Shown here: in pieces, positions 50,642 to 59,550 of the stretch
How positions within the stretch are numbered: the stretch's first letter is position 1
How the letters are laid out: each line of letters opens with the position of its first letter
Origin: Bradyrhizobium sp. WSM3983
GTDB lineage: Bacteria; Pseudomonadota; Alphaproteobacteria; Rhizobiales; Xanthobacteraceae
Length of the DNA stretch: 64,000 nt
Reading direction: 5' to 3'
Assembly: GCF_000473045.1 (NCBI RefSeq)
Contig: NZ_AXAY01000025.1
Location: forward strand, 62,001-126,000
Translations under genes and position numbers: made by a program
Notes under the pieces: model-generated
Told to the model about the DNA's origin: nothing
The model's input: only the letters and a program-made list of their open reading frames with translations
Database searches by the model: none

Positions 50642-50901
50642 TCGAAAGCGAAATCGAAAACGCAGTGTGCGAGCGCGCCCAAGCCAACGGCTGGCTGGTG
50701 CGCAAGTTCAAATATATCGGTCGGCGCGCTGCCGCTGATCGACTTTTCATCCGCGGAGGCCGCGTCGTGTTCATCGAATTCAAGCAGAAGGGCAAACTGC
50801 CGCGTCCAGGACAGGACCGCGAGCATTTGCGGCTGAAGGCCCATGGTGCCGAAGTCCACGTGATCGACAATATCGAGGACGGTCTTGAAGTCCTCCGCTG
50901 A
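50638..50901 (+). CDS. VRR-NUC domain nuclease
   Basis: 87 aa. IESEIENAVCERAQANGWLV, then RRAAADRLFIRGGRVVFIEF and KQKGKLPRPGQDREHL, the short PD-(D/E)XK VRR-NUC fold with D, E-F-K residues intact. In phages it is often coupled to an SNF2 helicase and processes branched DNA. Confidence 0.88.
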   Translation: MIESEIENAVCERAQANGWLVRKFKYIGRRAAADRLFIRGGRVVFIEFKQKGKLPRPGQDREHLRLKAHGAEVHVIDNIEDGLEVLR

Positions 50902-52402
50902 TCGCGACATCGCCTTCCTGCTAGGTCACAACGGCGGCCCGTCTCTCGACGACATCGCTGAGCTGCTCGGCAACGTCGTCAGCAGCATCCGCGATCGGGA
51001 CGACCTCCGGCACTATCAGAACTACCTCGCCGACATCGTGTTCGAGCTGGAAGCGGTCATGCTGGCCGTGGACATGGGGCTCGGCAAGACGGCCGCGACG
51101 CTGACTGCCATTCGGAAGCTGCTCGACTTCTTCATCGTCAAGCGCGTGCTGATCGTCGCCCCGCTGCGTGTCGCCGAGGAGACCTGGCCGGACGAGATCG
51201 CGGCTTGGAAGCATACGCGGGTGTTGTCATTTGAGGTTCTGACCGGTCCGGAAGCCCAACGGCGTGCTCGCGCGCACATGGAAGCCGACATCCACATCAT
51301 CAACCGCGAGAATATCCGGTGGCTCTGGGCGCTTTGGGGAGACAAGTGGCCCTACGACATGGTCGTCTGGGACGAGTCCAGTCGTTTGAAGGCTTGGAAG
51401 AAGCGCACCGCGAAGAAACATCCAAAGACCGGCAAGCGCGCGCTCACCGAATTCGGCGCGATGGCGCAGGCTCGAGCCCACGTCGATCGCTTTGTCGAGC
51501 TCACCGGCACGCCCTCCCCCAACGGCGTCAAGGATCTCGGCGGGCAAATCTATATGCTCGACGGCGGCCGGCGCCTGGGCGCGAACAAGACCGCTTTTGA
51601 GCAGCGGTGGTTCGACAGCGACTACATGGGCTACAAGCTCGAACCGAAGGCGCACGCGCACAAAGAGATCATCGGCCTGGTCAAGGACGTGATGATCGGC
51701 ATGCGAGCGGAAGACTATATCGAACTACCGCCGTTCGTGCGCAACGTCATCAAGGTCGACCTGCCCGACAAGGCGATGCGCGAGTACAAGCGATTCGAAC
51801 GAACACTCGTCTCCGAAGCCTATGACGTCGAGGCCGTGAATCGCGGTGTGCTGACCAACAAGCTGCTCCAATTCGCCAATGGCAGCATGTACCAGGAAGC
51901 CGTGATCGACGAAGTCACCGGCCGGAAAATCCGTCCGCCGGCAGTTCCAATCCACGACGCGAAGTTAGAACCTCTCGAACGAATCATTGAAGAAGCGGCT
52001 GGCGAATCTGTGCTTGTCGCATACAGTTTTCGCTTCGACCGCGATCGCATCAGGAAGGCCTTCCCGAACGCGGTGATATTCGATGAGGAGCCGAACTTCG
52101 TTAAGCTGTGGAACGCGAAAAAGATCGGAATTGGATTGGCCCATCCAGCTTCGATCGGGCACGGCCTCAACATGCAGTTCGGCGGCCACATCTGCGTTTG
52201 GTACGGCATGACTTGGAGCTTAGAATTATACCAGCAGTTTAATAAGCGATTACCGCGCCCTGGTCAGCAACACCCCCTGGTAACAGGCCACCACATTCTC
52301 GCGCGGGGGACGATGGATGAAGTTGCTTACGCAACCATGAATTCCAAGGGTGTGACCCAAGATGCTGTTAATGACGCCGTCCGGATACGGCTACTGACTT
52401 GA
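50885..52402 (+). CDS. SNF2/DEAD-type helicase
   Basis: 505 aa from TTG 50885, overlapping the nuclease gene. Motif I DMGLGKTAATLTA (about 62-72), motif II VWDESS (about 160-165), motif III LTGTPSPNGVKDLGGQIYML and motif VI QQFNKRLPRPGQ are present, so both RecA lobes are complete. It probably remodels forks or recombination intermediates with the nuclease. Confidence 0.88.
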   Translation: MKSSADRDIAFLLGHNGGPSLDDIAELLGNVVSSIRDRDDLRHYQNYLADIVFELEAVMLAVDMGLGKTAATLTAIRKLLDFFIVKRVLIVAPLRVAEETWPDEIAAWKHTRVLSFEVLTGPEAQRRARAHMEADIHIINRENIRWLWALWGDKWPYDMVVWDESSRLKAWKKRTAKKHPKTGKRALTEFGAMAQARAHVDRFVELTGTPSPNGVKDLGGQIYMLDGGRRLGANKTAFEQRWFDSDYMGYKLEPKAHAHKEIIGLVKDVMIGMRAEDYIELPPFVRNVIKVDLPDKAMREYKRFERTLVSEAYDVEAVNRGVLTNKLLQFANGSMYQEAVIDEVTGRKIRPPAVPIHDAKLEPLERIIEEAAGESVLVAYSFRFDRDRIRKAFPNAVIFDEEPNFVKLWNAKKIGIGLAHPASIGHGLNMQFGGHICVWYGMTWSLELYQQFNKRLPRPGQQHPLVTGHHILARGTMDEVAYATMNSKGVTQDAVNDAVRIRLLT

Positions 52403-52432
52403 AATATGGCGGATTTCTGGCGTAAGTCAGTG

Positions 52433-52477
52433 TTGACTTCAAGAAAGCTGTTAGTTAATTTCTCAACTGTTAGTTGG
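52433..52477 (+). promoter_or_regulatory. Promoter and operator site 10 of the repressor gene
   Basis: TTGACT (52433-52438), 17 bases, TAATTT (52456-52461). A full operator TCAACTGTTAGTTGG lies at 52463-52477, just after the -10, and an imperfect copy (CTGTTAGTTAA) overlaps the -10. The layout fits autorepression of the gene at 52516. Confidence 0.75.
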
Positions 52478-52515
52478 AAGTAACCCGATGCGGCAGTTCC
52501 GCAGAGTAGCGAGTG

Positions 52516-53205
52516 ATGGCTGATTCTCCGAAGCGATTGACCGATACTGCTTTTGCAAAACGTCTTGAGCAAGCCTGCGACCTGCACGGTCGGGTACCGC
52601 CCTTCAACAAAGGGCGCCAGGCTTGGATTGCTGAAAAATTGGACGTCTCAGTTGAGACCTCCCGCAAATGGTTTTCCGGCGAGGCACGTCCCCGCCCCGA
52701 GAAGATGGCGAAACTCGCGGAAGTGCTGCGAGCGGACGAGAGCTGGCTGTCCCTGGGCTTCGTGCCCGATAAGAGTGCAGTCGATAAGGCTCAGCGGAAT
52801 GCAGCGGCCCCGGGCGCCGTGAACCTGGTAGCCGGTCTGATCCAGCTGGCCGGCGGCGCGCCCTCGTTCTTCAAGGAGGACGATCCGCGTGCGAGCTACG
52901 CCGACATCCTCGCGATCATCCGCGGGTCGCATCACGAGATATCCGTCGTGCTCGGGCACCCCGAGGAGAACAAGGTCAAGTTCACCGTGCCGGCGGGCCA
53001 CGAGAACGCGTTCGTGATCGGCGTTGTGATGACAGGCCCCATCGCCTTTGATCTGATCGCGATGCCCTCCGACCTGATCGTCAAGCACGGGCGGAAGCGC
53101 GGTGGCTATATCGAGCTGCAAATCGACAAGGCGCGCACGAAGTATTGGAGCGACACAGACGAGTGGCCTCGACTCGAGAGCTTCGACAAGCCGCTCATCG
53201 CCTAA
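52516..53205 (+). CDS. Phage repressor-type helix-turn-helix protein
   Basis: 229 aa from ATG 52516 (GTG 52513 is adjacent). Residues about 30-75 form an XRE-type HTH (GRQAWIAEKLDVSVETSRKW, FSGEARPRPEKMAKLAEVLR). The C-terminal domain (ISVVLGHPEENKVKFTVPAG; FVIGVVMTGPIAFDLIAMPS) is not an obvious LexA-type peptidase: no clear Ser-Lys pair is visible. It is probably the master repressor that binds the TCAACT-type palindromes, including two in its own promoter. Cleavage-independent induction is therefore likely. Confidence 0.75.
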   Translation: MADSPKRLTDTAFAKRLEQACDLHGRVPPFNKGRQAWIAEKLDVSVETSRKWFSGEARPRPEKMAKLAEVLRADESWLSLGFVPDKSAVDKAQRNAAAPGAVNLVAGLIQLAGGAPSFFKEDDPRASYADILAIIRGSHHEISVVLGHPEENKVKFTVPAGHENAFVIGVVMTGPIAFDLIAMPSDLIVKHGRKRGGYIELQIDKARTKYWSDTDEWPRLESFDKPLIA

Positions 53206-53237
53206 CATCGTTTGCATAAATTCAAGCAAATAGACCG

Positions 53238-53540
53238 ATGGCCGACGAACTATCTATGCGGCGCGCCGTAATCGGCGGCGAGACCGCCCCAGGCGACTTC
53301 ATCGTCATTTGGGACGAACTGCCGATCGGGCGCATCCATAAGACGACCGGCATGGGCGGCAAGGACGCATTCAATTGGAGTTGCGCGCTGCCAAATGTGC
53401 CGCAGCCCTCCAACCACCGAGGTCGCGCGACCACGCTGGAACAGGCCAAGGATGAGTTCCGGCGCGCCTGGGATGACCTAAAGTCCCAGGTAAGCTACGA
53501 CCAGATTAGAGAGGCTCGCGCGATCGACGCGAAGCGCTAG
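53238..53540 (+). CDS. Conserved hypothetical protein
   Basis: 100 aa. VIWDELPIGRIHKTTGMGGK, WSCALPNVPQPSNHRGRATT and LEQAKDEFRRAWDDLKSQ form a small alpha/beta protein family common in Rhizobiales genomes and phages. Function unknown. Bases 53541-53751 hold a short frame (53641-53736, about 31 codons) that may be a gene remnant. Confidence 0.6.
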   Translation: MADELSMRRAVIGGETAPGDFIVIWDELPIGRIHKTTGMGGKDAFNWSCALPNVPQPSNHRGRATTLEQAKDEFRRAWDDLKSQVSYDQIREARAIDAKR

Positions 53541-53751
53541 CTGTCGGATTCATAGAAGGAATGTCGGCGCTGAGGGCCGAGCGGAAATCTCTGATCCAGA
53601 ACGCTACTGCTTTGCTGGCGCGCCCGATTGCGGTCCTGAGGTGAAAGAGGTTCCGGCCGATATTTGGCTGGCCGCTGTCGAAATGATTGACGACTGGGAG
53701 TACACAACAGAGATTCCAGTTTTGAGCTTACGGTGAGGCTCTACAAACTTT

Positions 53752-54699
53752 TCAAGGCAAAAGTCCCTTCGCTCTAGCGCGCTCGAAATGTCTCGCGAGT
53801 TCTATTGAGCGCGACCGAAAGCGGCGCAAGTAGCCAAGATTCATCCACTCCTCAAACTGAGGAGTAAGCTTGTCAGGAGGGACGACCATTTTGGCGTAGT
53901 CTACCGCTTCAATCTTTAGGCGCTCACGAATAAACCGATACATGGTATCCACGCCGGTATCGTCAAAGCCCATCATTTTGTAGTCATTCAGAAGCTTTTT
54001 CATGCTGTCTGTAATTGTAGATGGGTCTTCTGTTTCCGGACTTGAGTGGATATCGAGGCCGGCGAATGGAAACGACAGGAAGCTCACCAAGAATACTATT
54101 CGATACGGCCCCATTACAAACTGGACTACACTGTAGTCTCCCGCTGAAACGCGGAAAAAGCTGGTTCTTGCTCCCACAAACATTGCCGCCACGGGCGCAA
54201 AACCTGGGATTGGAATGCGGCCTAGTGATATCGCTGGTATGGGAGAACTGATCTGCAGCTTCGGGAACCTGGTTATTCCTGGAGTGATGAATGACACCAC
54301 CAGAGCGAATCCGTTATGGCGCTTTATCGCTTTAGTGAATTGTTTTCGTTTGTGAGGCTTCCCTCCGGAAGCGTCCAGTCGCTTGTAGTGAATTTCAGAT
54401 AGATATGGCATCTGGGCGCTGGGATGGATGGTATAGTGCTGTGAGGTGACGGAGATGTTGAGCGGAATGTCGGCCTGCATTTTTGGAGGCAGCGCAGTGA
54501 CAGGATATTTGACACTGCCGTTCAACATCTCCTTTGTTGGTTTTGCATCCATCACAACCATGAGGCTTCCAGTAGAGTTCAATCTGAAGCGCAGGAGCCG
54601 ATAGCGCTCCCCCGCAACCTCAAAGAAGACATCGCGTTTTTCAGGAGTGAACATGCAGGCACCAAACCACAAAATGAGTACGACGAGAAAGAAGCCCAA
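53752..54699 (-). CDS. Hypothetical membrane-anchored or lipoprotein, low GC
   Basis: 315 aa. The N-terminus is hydrophobic (GFFLVVLILWFGACMFTP) and may be a lipoprotein signal with Cys15. Further hydrophobic stretches occur near 150-180 and 190-210, and the C-terminus is charged and helical (FEEWMNLGYLRRFRSRSIEL). Base composition is clearly lower in GC than both phage and host neighbours, suggesting recent transfer. Function unknown; a superinfection-exclusion-type moron is possible. Confidence 0.6.
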   Translation of the reverse strand: MGFFLVVLILWFGACMFTPEKRDVFFEVAGERYRLLRFRLNSTGSLMVVMDAKPTKEMLNGSVKYPVTALPPKMQADIPLNISVTSQHYTIHPSAQMPYLSEIHYKRLDASGGKPHKRKQFTKAIKRHNGFALVVSFITPGITRFPKLQISSPIPAISLGRIPIPGFAPVAAMFVGARTSFFRVSAGDYSVVQFVMGPYRIVFLVSFLSFPFAGLDIHSSPETEDPSTITDSMKKLLNDYKMMGFDDTGVDTMYRFIRERLKIEAVDYAKMVVPPDKLTPQFEEWMNLGYLRRFRSRSIELARHFERARAKGLLP

Positions 54700-54816
54700 G
54701 AGCGTTTCGAGGTTGCGCTACGTGGCGCGCTGAAAACGTCTCATGAGCCGTTGAAGGAAAAGCCGAAGGTGAAGAAGGCTAAGAAGAGCGAGAAGCGAAG
54801 CAATGAACGAGGTTGA
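54653..54816 (+). pseudogene. Small hypothetical gene with single-base frameshift
   Basis: ATG 54653 follows aggag but runs out of frame. After the A-run at about 54670, a different frame reads NEYDEKEAQERFEVALRGAL, then a lysine-rich tail to the TGA at 54816. This resembles a small Rhizobiales protein family. One missing A in the homopolymer would restore the frame. The boundary between prophage and host must lie near here. Confidence 0.45.
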
Positions 54817-54842
54817 CGTGTCGGGGGCTGGAGAGCTTGCCG

Positions 54843-55022
54843 CTAGCGGAAATCGAATTCGGCAAGGTAGCGATGCCGATGCTTCTCGGAGCAGTGCTGA
54901 TAGACGCCCTTCATGCCGCGTTTAATGATCGAATAATAGCCCTCGACCGTGTTCGTCGAGATCACTTGCACCTTTGCGGTGAACGTACTCGTCCTTGCTA
55001 TGCGTAACGGTCGAGTGGTCGA
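54843..55022 (-). pseudogene. IS1595-type (ISXO2-like) transposase relic
   Basis: On the minus strand: HSTVTHSKDEYV in one frame, then STNTVEGYYSIIKRGMKGVY, QHCSEKHRHRYLAEFDFR and a stop in another. This is the conserved C-terminal catalytic region of ISXO2-like transposases, frameshifted and cut at both ends. It is fused directly to a DNA ligase fragment. Confidence 0.75.
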
Positions 55023-55287
55023 GGCCGTCATCCACGCCGAGCACAACAGCCTCGCCGTCAAGAACGAAGTGACTGCTGCGCATTCGACGCGCTGACTCGA
55101 CGATCAGGGGGAAGCGATCGGTCCAATCGTGGCCGCCTTTGGTGAACAGGCGCACGCGCACGCGCTCGCCCTCCCGCTGAACGATCAGACGGTAGCCGTC
55201 GTGCTTGATTTCATGTATCCAGTCCGGACCCGAGGGGACCTTTGTTCCGCGCGTCGGGAGGCTCGGTTCGTACGCGTTTCTCCGCAT
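55021..55287 (-). pseudogene. ATP-dependent DNA ligase (LigD-type) N-terminal relic
   Basis: Minus strand. GPDWIHEIKHDGYRLIVQRE contains the adenylation motif K-x-DG-x-R. It continues TKGGHDWTDRFPLIVESARR and FVLDGEAVVLGVDDG, then breaks into transposase sequence. It differs in sequence from the fragment at 34044, so the two come from different ligase paralogues. Confidence 0.72.
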
Positions 55288-55475
55288 GGTCGTTACTTAG
55301 GAGCCGTGGCGAAAAATGCGAATCGCTGTCTCAACGTAGCTCGCCCAAGCTCAATCTGGTGACGGTATATCTGACGGTACAATAGCCGTCTCAAGCTGTA
55401 GACCTTCAGTTATTTCAATCACTTAGATGGAGTTTTAGTTCCCCTCAGCCGGCACCAGCGCTCGATGCGCATCGC

Positions 55476-55895
55476 TCAGCTTGGCGTCTTCCGCACGCTG
55501 CCGTGTTGCAGATGCTCGACGTCCGTGCCGTCGATATCGACCCATGCATGCTTCGACCGCTCGAACACCGATTTGATCGGCGCCGGGAAATTCGGGTCGG
55601 CGATTGCACCGACGGCGACGCCGATCAACGCCGGGAATTTGTCAGGCTTCCAAAAAACCGTCGAGCCGCAATCGGGGCAAAAATAGCAACGGACCTTGCC
55701 ACCGCTCTCGCCGGCGCGAACATACTCCTTCGGTGCTCCTGAGATCTTGACGGCCTCGACCGGATAGAAAGCACCAACGCCGAATGGCGCGCCGGTCCGC
55801 CGCTGGCATTCGAGACAGTGACAGGCCGCGACCAGGCTGGGCGGTCCCGGAAGCGACAGCATAAGGGCACCACAACTGCATCTGGCGTCGATCAT
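55476..55895 (-). CDS. GFA (CENP-V/GFA) domain zinc enzyme
   Basis: 139 aa. ARCSCGALMLSLPGPPS, VAACHCLECQRRTGAPFGVG and CYFCPDCGSTVFWKPD supply the cysteine ligands of the two zinc sites of the glutathione-dependent formaldehyde-activating fold. Function within the family varies widely. First clear host gene right of the prophage; its start overlaps the methyltransferase stop. Confidence 0.88.
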   Translation of the reverse strand: MIDARCSCGALMLSLPGPPSLVAACHCLECQRRTGAPFGVGAFYPVEAVKISGAPKEYVRAGESGGKVRCYFCPDCGSTVFWKPDKFPALIGVAVGAIADPNFPAPIKSVFERSKHAWVDIDGTDVEHLQHGSVRKTPS

Positions 55896-56581
55896 TGATT
55901 ACACTCATCCAACCGCCAGAGCCCGAGGCTCTTGTCGCGCCAGCCGCCACCGCCCTCGTCGCAGCGTTCATCGATCAGCTCGCGCGGGGGCGGCCAATGG
56001 AACGGCGCCTTGGTCATGTTGAGCGCGCGCCAGTCGCCGTCCTCGCAATCACGGTTGCCCTCCCACTCCGGAAACGTCGTCACCAGCAGGAATTGCGCGC
56101 CGCTTGCGCGGAAGCGGGCGATGGCGCGCGCGATATTCTGGAAGCTCAGATGCACAAGACAGTCGCGGCACAGAATGACATCGCAACGCGGCAGGGAATC
56201 GCGCGTGATGTCGGCGACGAGAAAGCGGCCGCGCAATTCGCCTCGCGCGGCCCGCGCGCTGTTGGCTGCGATCAGCGACGGCACGATGTCGATGCCGGTA
56301 TAGTCGATTTCGAGCTGCATGCTGCCGATCCAGCCCGCATCGCCGCAAGGCGCATCGAGCAGCGAACGCGCGCCAAGCCGCTGCACCAGGCCGGGCAGCG
56401 TCTCGCGGATCCCCGCGGTGGCGCGATCCTCGGAGCCGAGGCCCGAAACCGAGGTCGGAGCGCCCCAGAGGTTGGTTCGCTGAATCCGTTCAAAGCGCGC
56501 GGCGAGGTCGAGGCCGGTAAAACTCGCGCGGTCGGCAACGAACCGTTCATGGGCAAGCACGGAGGGGCGATGGGAGATCAT
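55892..56581 (-). CDS. Class I SAM-dependent methyltransferase
   Basis: 229 aa. Motif I is SLLDAPCGDAGWIGSM; motif II is IDYTGIDIVPSLI; later VILCRDCLVHLSFQNIARAI and a tryptophan-rich end (EGGGGWRDKSLGLWRLDECN). The substrate is unknown. Transcribed with the GFA gene. Confidence 0.82.
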   Translation of the reverse strand: MISHRPSVLAHERFVADRASFTGLDLAARFERIQRTNLWGAPTSVSGLGSEDRATAGIRETLPGLVQRLGARSLLDAPCGDAGWIGSMQLEIDYTGIDIVPSLIAANSARAARGELRGRFLVADITRDSLPRCDVILCRDCLVHLSFQNIARAIARFRASGAQFLLVTTFPEWEGNRDCEDGDWRALNMTKAPFHWPPPRELIDERCDEGGGGWRDKSLGLWRLDECNQ

Positions 56582-56665
56582 TGGGTGGGACTCGCGTCAA
56601 GAATCCGTCGCAAGCGCAGTATAAAGGCGGCACGTCGCATCCGAAACATTTCTCCGAGCTCGCCG

Positions 56666-57421
56666 ATGATCAGCCGACGCGCGGCTCTGGCCGCCATCGC
56701 CGCACTGCTGTCCCCCGTCGCCGCACGCAGCGCGTCCGGCGAGCAATTCGACGTCACGAGCGGCCCTGACAGCCTGCCGGTGTCGCGCTATGCGGCAGCC
56801 ATCGACGGAAAACGTCCGGCCGTCATCGTGCTGCACGGCTCCCGCGGCATTGAGCTCAGGGCCCGCGCCTATCAGCGATATGCCGACGCGCTGACGGCAC
56901 GGGGCATCGACACCTATTTTCTCCGCTACATGACGCCGGCCGATATGGCTGCGTTGACGTCCGCGGCGCATGAGAGCCGCGAGGCCTACGAGACGACGCG
57001 GTTCGACGGCTGGGCCGATACGGTCAACGCAACCGTGACGGCTGTCCTCGACCGATCCGACAGCTCGGGGCGCATCGGCCTGCTCGGCTTCTCGCTGGGC
57101 AGCTACATCGCCGCCGAGGCCGCCGCACGCGACAGGCGCATCGCAGCGCTGGCGGTGCTCTACGGCGGCATGCCCTACGCGATGGCCACCAAGGTCAAGC
57201 ACCTGCCGCCGCTGATCGCGCTGCATGGCGAAGCGGACAAGAATGTCCCGATCGCGGAAGGCCGGCAACTGGTCGCGCTTGGCAAGCTGGTCGGCGCCGA
57301 GACCGAATTCGTGCCCTATCCGGGCAAGGCTCACGGCTTTGATTTCTCGGACACCGACCCGATGACCCGGGATGCGATCGATCGGGTCACACGGTTCTTC
57401 CAGGCCAAACTCGCTGTCTGA
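56666..57421 (+). CDS. Dienelactone hydrolase family protein, exported
   Basis: 251 aa from ATG 56666. The N-terminus MISRRAALAAIAALLSPVAA is a signal sequence with a twin arginine, though weak for Tat. The alpha/beta hydrolase has nucleophile GFSLGSY, acid HGEADKNVP and His in GKAHGFDF. The nucleophile is Ser rather than the Cys of classical dienelactone hydrolase. Carboxylesterase-type activity in the periplasm is likely. Confidence 0.82.
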   Translation: MISRRAALAAIAALLSPVAARSASGEQFDVTSGPDSLPVSRYAAAIDGKRPAVIVLHGSRGIELRARAYQRYADALTARGIDTYFLRYMTPADMAALTSAAHESREAYETTRFDGWADTVNATVTAVLDRSDSSGRIGLLGFSLGSYIAAEAAARDRRIAALAVLYGGMPYAMATKVKHLPPLIALHGEADKNVPIAEGRQLVALGKLVGAETEFVPYPGKAHGFDFSDTDPMTRDAIDRVTRFFQAKLAV

Positions 57422-57475
57422 GCGGACAGCTCTCAAGTTGGATCAGAGTTCAACATGAGGTAGCATGCGCTCCGC

Positions 57476-57589
57476 ATGCAGCCATACACCAGCCGAGAGA
57501 GCGCCAAGATCATCGCCGGAGCGGTCGCGGCCGTCGTGGCGACGGTCTTCCTTTTCGCGATCGCGATGGCGCTCTTGCTGCCTCAATAG
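57476..57589 (+). CDS. 37-residue membrane protein
   Basis: MQPYTSRESAKIIAGAVAAV, then a hydrophobic helix VVATVFLFAIAMALLL. Small host membrane protein by composition; no strong ribosome-binding site. Confidence 0.45.
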   Translation: MQPYTSRESAKIIAGAVAAVVATVFLFAIAMALLLPQ

Positions 57590-57642
57590 GATCTGCACGG
57601 CGGCGGCGGCGCGAGGCCACCGGACCCTGGATGTCGTGCGGC

Positions 57643-59340
57643 TCAGGCCGCGCGCACCGTCCGCAGGAATTTTCCGACTTCGTCCTTCAGCCGGGTACTG
57701 TCGGTCGCCAGCATCTTCGCGGTCGAGAGCACCTGCGTGGACGCCGAGCCGGTCTCGGCCGCGCCGCGTTGCACGTCGGTGATGTTGGTCGAGACCTGCT
57801 GGGTGCCATGCGCGGCCTGCTGCACATTGCGCGAGATCTCCTGGGTCGCGGCGCCCTGCTCCTCGACGGCGGCGGCAATGGTCGAAGACACTTCCGACAG
57901 GCGTTCGATGGTCGCGGAGATGTCGCGGATCGCGGTCACCGATTCCTGGGTGGCGTTCTGGATGCCGGAGATCTGCTGGCTGATCTCGCCGGTCGCTTTC
58001 GCGGTCTGCTCGGCCAGCGTCTTCACCTCGGATGCGACGACGGCGAAGCCGCGGCCGGCCTCGCCTGCCCGCGCCGCCTCGATGGTGGCGTTCAGCGCCA
58101 GCAGATTGGTCTGGCCCGCGATGGTGTTGATCAGCTCGACGACGTCGCCGATGCGCGTCGCCGCGACCGAGAGCTCGCTGACCCGCTCGGTGGTGGTGCG
58201 CGCCTGGTTGACGGCTTCGCTCGCCATCCGCGCGGATTCCTGCACCTGCCGGCTGATCTCGTTGACCGAGGGCGACAATTCCTCCGTCGCGGTCGCAACC
58301 GACTGGACGTTGCCGGTGGCCTCGCCCGAAGCAACAGCCACCACCGAGGTGAGCTCCTGCGCGCGCTGTGCGGTGGTGGCCAGCGTCGAGGAGGACGCTT
58401 CGAGCTCGGTGGATGCGGATCCGACGGCCTCGATGATCTCGCCGACAGCGCGCTCAAAGCCGTCCGCCAGGTTGAACATGTCGCGGCGGCGCTGCTCGGC
58501 GGCCTGGTTCTCGACTTCCACCTGCGCCGCCTTGAGCCGCTCCACCTCGAGCGCATTGGTCTTGAACACCTCGACCGTCTTGGCCATGTCGCCGATCTCG
58601 TCGCGGCGGTCCTTCTCGGGCACCTCGGTCTTGAGGTCATTGCGCGCCAGGCCCTCCATGGCGAGCTTGAGCCGGGCGATCGGCTTCGACATCGCCACGA
58701 GACCGATGAAGAGCGCGATCGCGATGCCGATAATCAAGCCGCCGGCGCTGACGCTCATCACGGTCCAGGTTGCGGACTTGGCATCGCTCTCGATGGCTTC
58801 CTTGCGTCTGGCCACGGCCTTCGACGTATCGCTCGTGAACTTGGCAACGCGCTCGAGAGCCGCATCAATCAGCGGGTCGCACTCCTTGTGGGCACGATCA
58901 GCCGCCTTGGCATTTTCCTCCGGGCTGCTTGCAGCCCCGCCGGCCTGGAGCACCGGATCGCAACCTGCAAAGGCGGCCGTCAGCTGCGCACCGACGCTCT
59001 TCGTTTCGGTCGCGCGCGCCGGGTCGTCCTGCTCCGCGGCGTCCAGGTACTGGCGAATTTCACTGCGGTTCTGGTTCGCGATCTTGAGGCGGTTGGCGTT
59101 GCCCGCCTCGGCCGTCTCGGTGAACACCGCATAGAGCGCGGCGTGATAGGTCTCGATGCGGCGCTGGGCCCGCGTGAGGTTGAGGGCCGCCGACTGCATG
59201 GCGGTGAGCTCGCTGAAGCCGTCGACGGTCGCGGACAGCTCGCGGATGCCGAAGCCAGCGACAACTACCATCGCACAGCCCATCACGGTCACGATCAGCG
59301 CAACCTTCAACACGATCTTCAAATTATTCAAAAAGCTCAT
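57643..59340 (-). CDS. Methyl-accepting chemotaxis protein
   Basis: 565 aa. TM1 is at about 10-32 and TM2 at about 190-215 (VSAGGLIIGIAIALFIGLVA), with a helical periplasmic sensor between. HAMP (LKLAMEGLARNDLKTEVPEK) and the MCP signalling tip with NLLALNATIEAARAGEAGRG and FAVVASEVKTLAEQTAKAT follow. It relays an unknown signal to CheA/CheW. A long open frame on the opposite strand is an artefact of high GC. Confidence 0.95.
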   Translation of the reverse strand: MSFLNNLKIVLKVALIVTVMGCAMVVVAGFGIRELSATVDGFSELTAMQSAALNLTRAQRRIETYHAALYAVFTETAEAGNANRLKIANQNRSEIRQYLDAAEQDDPARATETKSVGAQLTAAFAGCDPVLQAGGAASSPEENAKAADRAHKECDPLIDAALERVAKFTSDTSKAVARRKEAIESDAKSATWTVMSVSAGGLIIGIAIALFIGLVAMSKPIARLKLAMEGLARNDLKTEVPEKDRRDEIGDMAKTVEVFKTNALEVERLKAAQVEVENQAAEQRRRDMFNLADGFERAVGEIIEAVGSASTELEASSSTLATTAQRAQELTSVVAVASGEATGNVQSVATATEELSPSVNEISRQVQESARMASEAVNQARTTTERVSELSVAATRIGDVVELINTIAGQTNLLALNATIEAARAGEAGRGFAVVASEVKTLAEQTAKATGEISQQISGIQNATQESVTAIRDISATIERLSEVSSTIAAAVEEQGAATQEISRNVQQAAHGTQQVSTNITDVQRGAAETGSASTQVLSTAKMLATDSTRLKDEVGKFLRTVRAA

Positions 59341-59550
59341 CGCAGCCGCCTAATAAATTATCCGGTCACCATTGACCGAAGCAGTCCCAGCAGCGTGCAT
59401 AGGAACCGGCTAACGTTAAAAATTGATACTATTTGACCGGGGCAGTCTTACGGAAAAATAACTTTCCGGTGCTCGCGCGTAAGCTTCACGTAAGCCTCGG
59501 GTGTCCGGGGCCGCTCGGAACCAATCGCTCACGTTACTTGTTCTCGCCCC

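Noticed and set aside
54700..55480. A tRNA gene or att core at the right prophage border
   Set aside because: No tRNA-like cloverleaf was recognised by eye, and without the left end no att core can be matched.
57631..59436. A 601-codon open frame antisense to the chemotaxis receptor
   Set aside because: It mirrors the receptor gene, which has clear domains; the antisense protein is repetitive in G, R, L and D, as expected from high-GC shadow frames.
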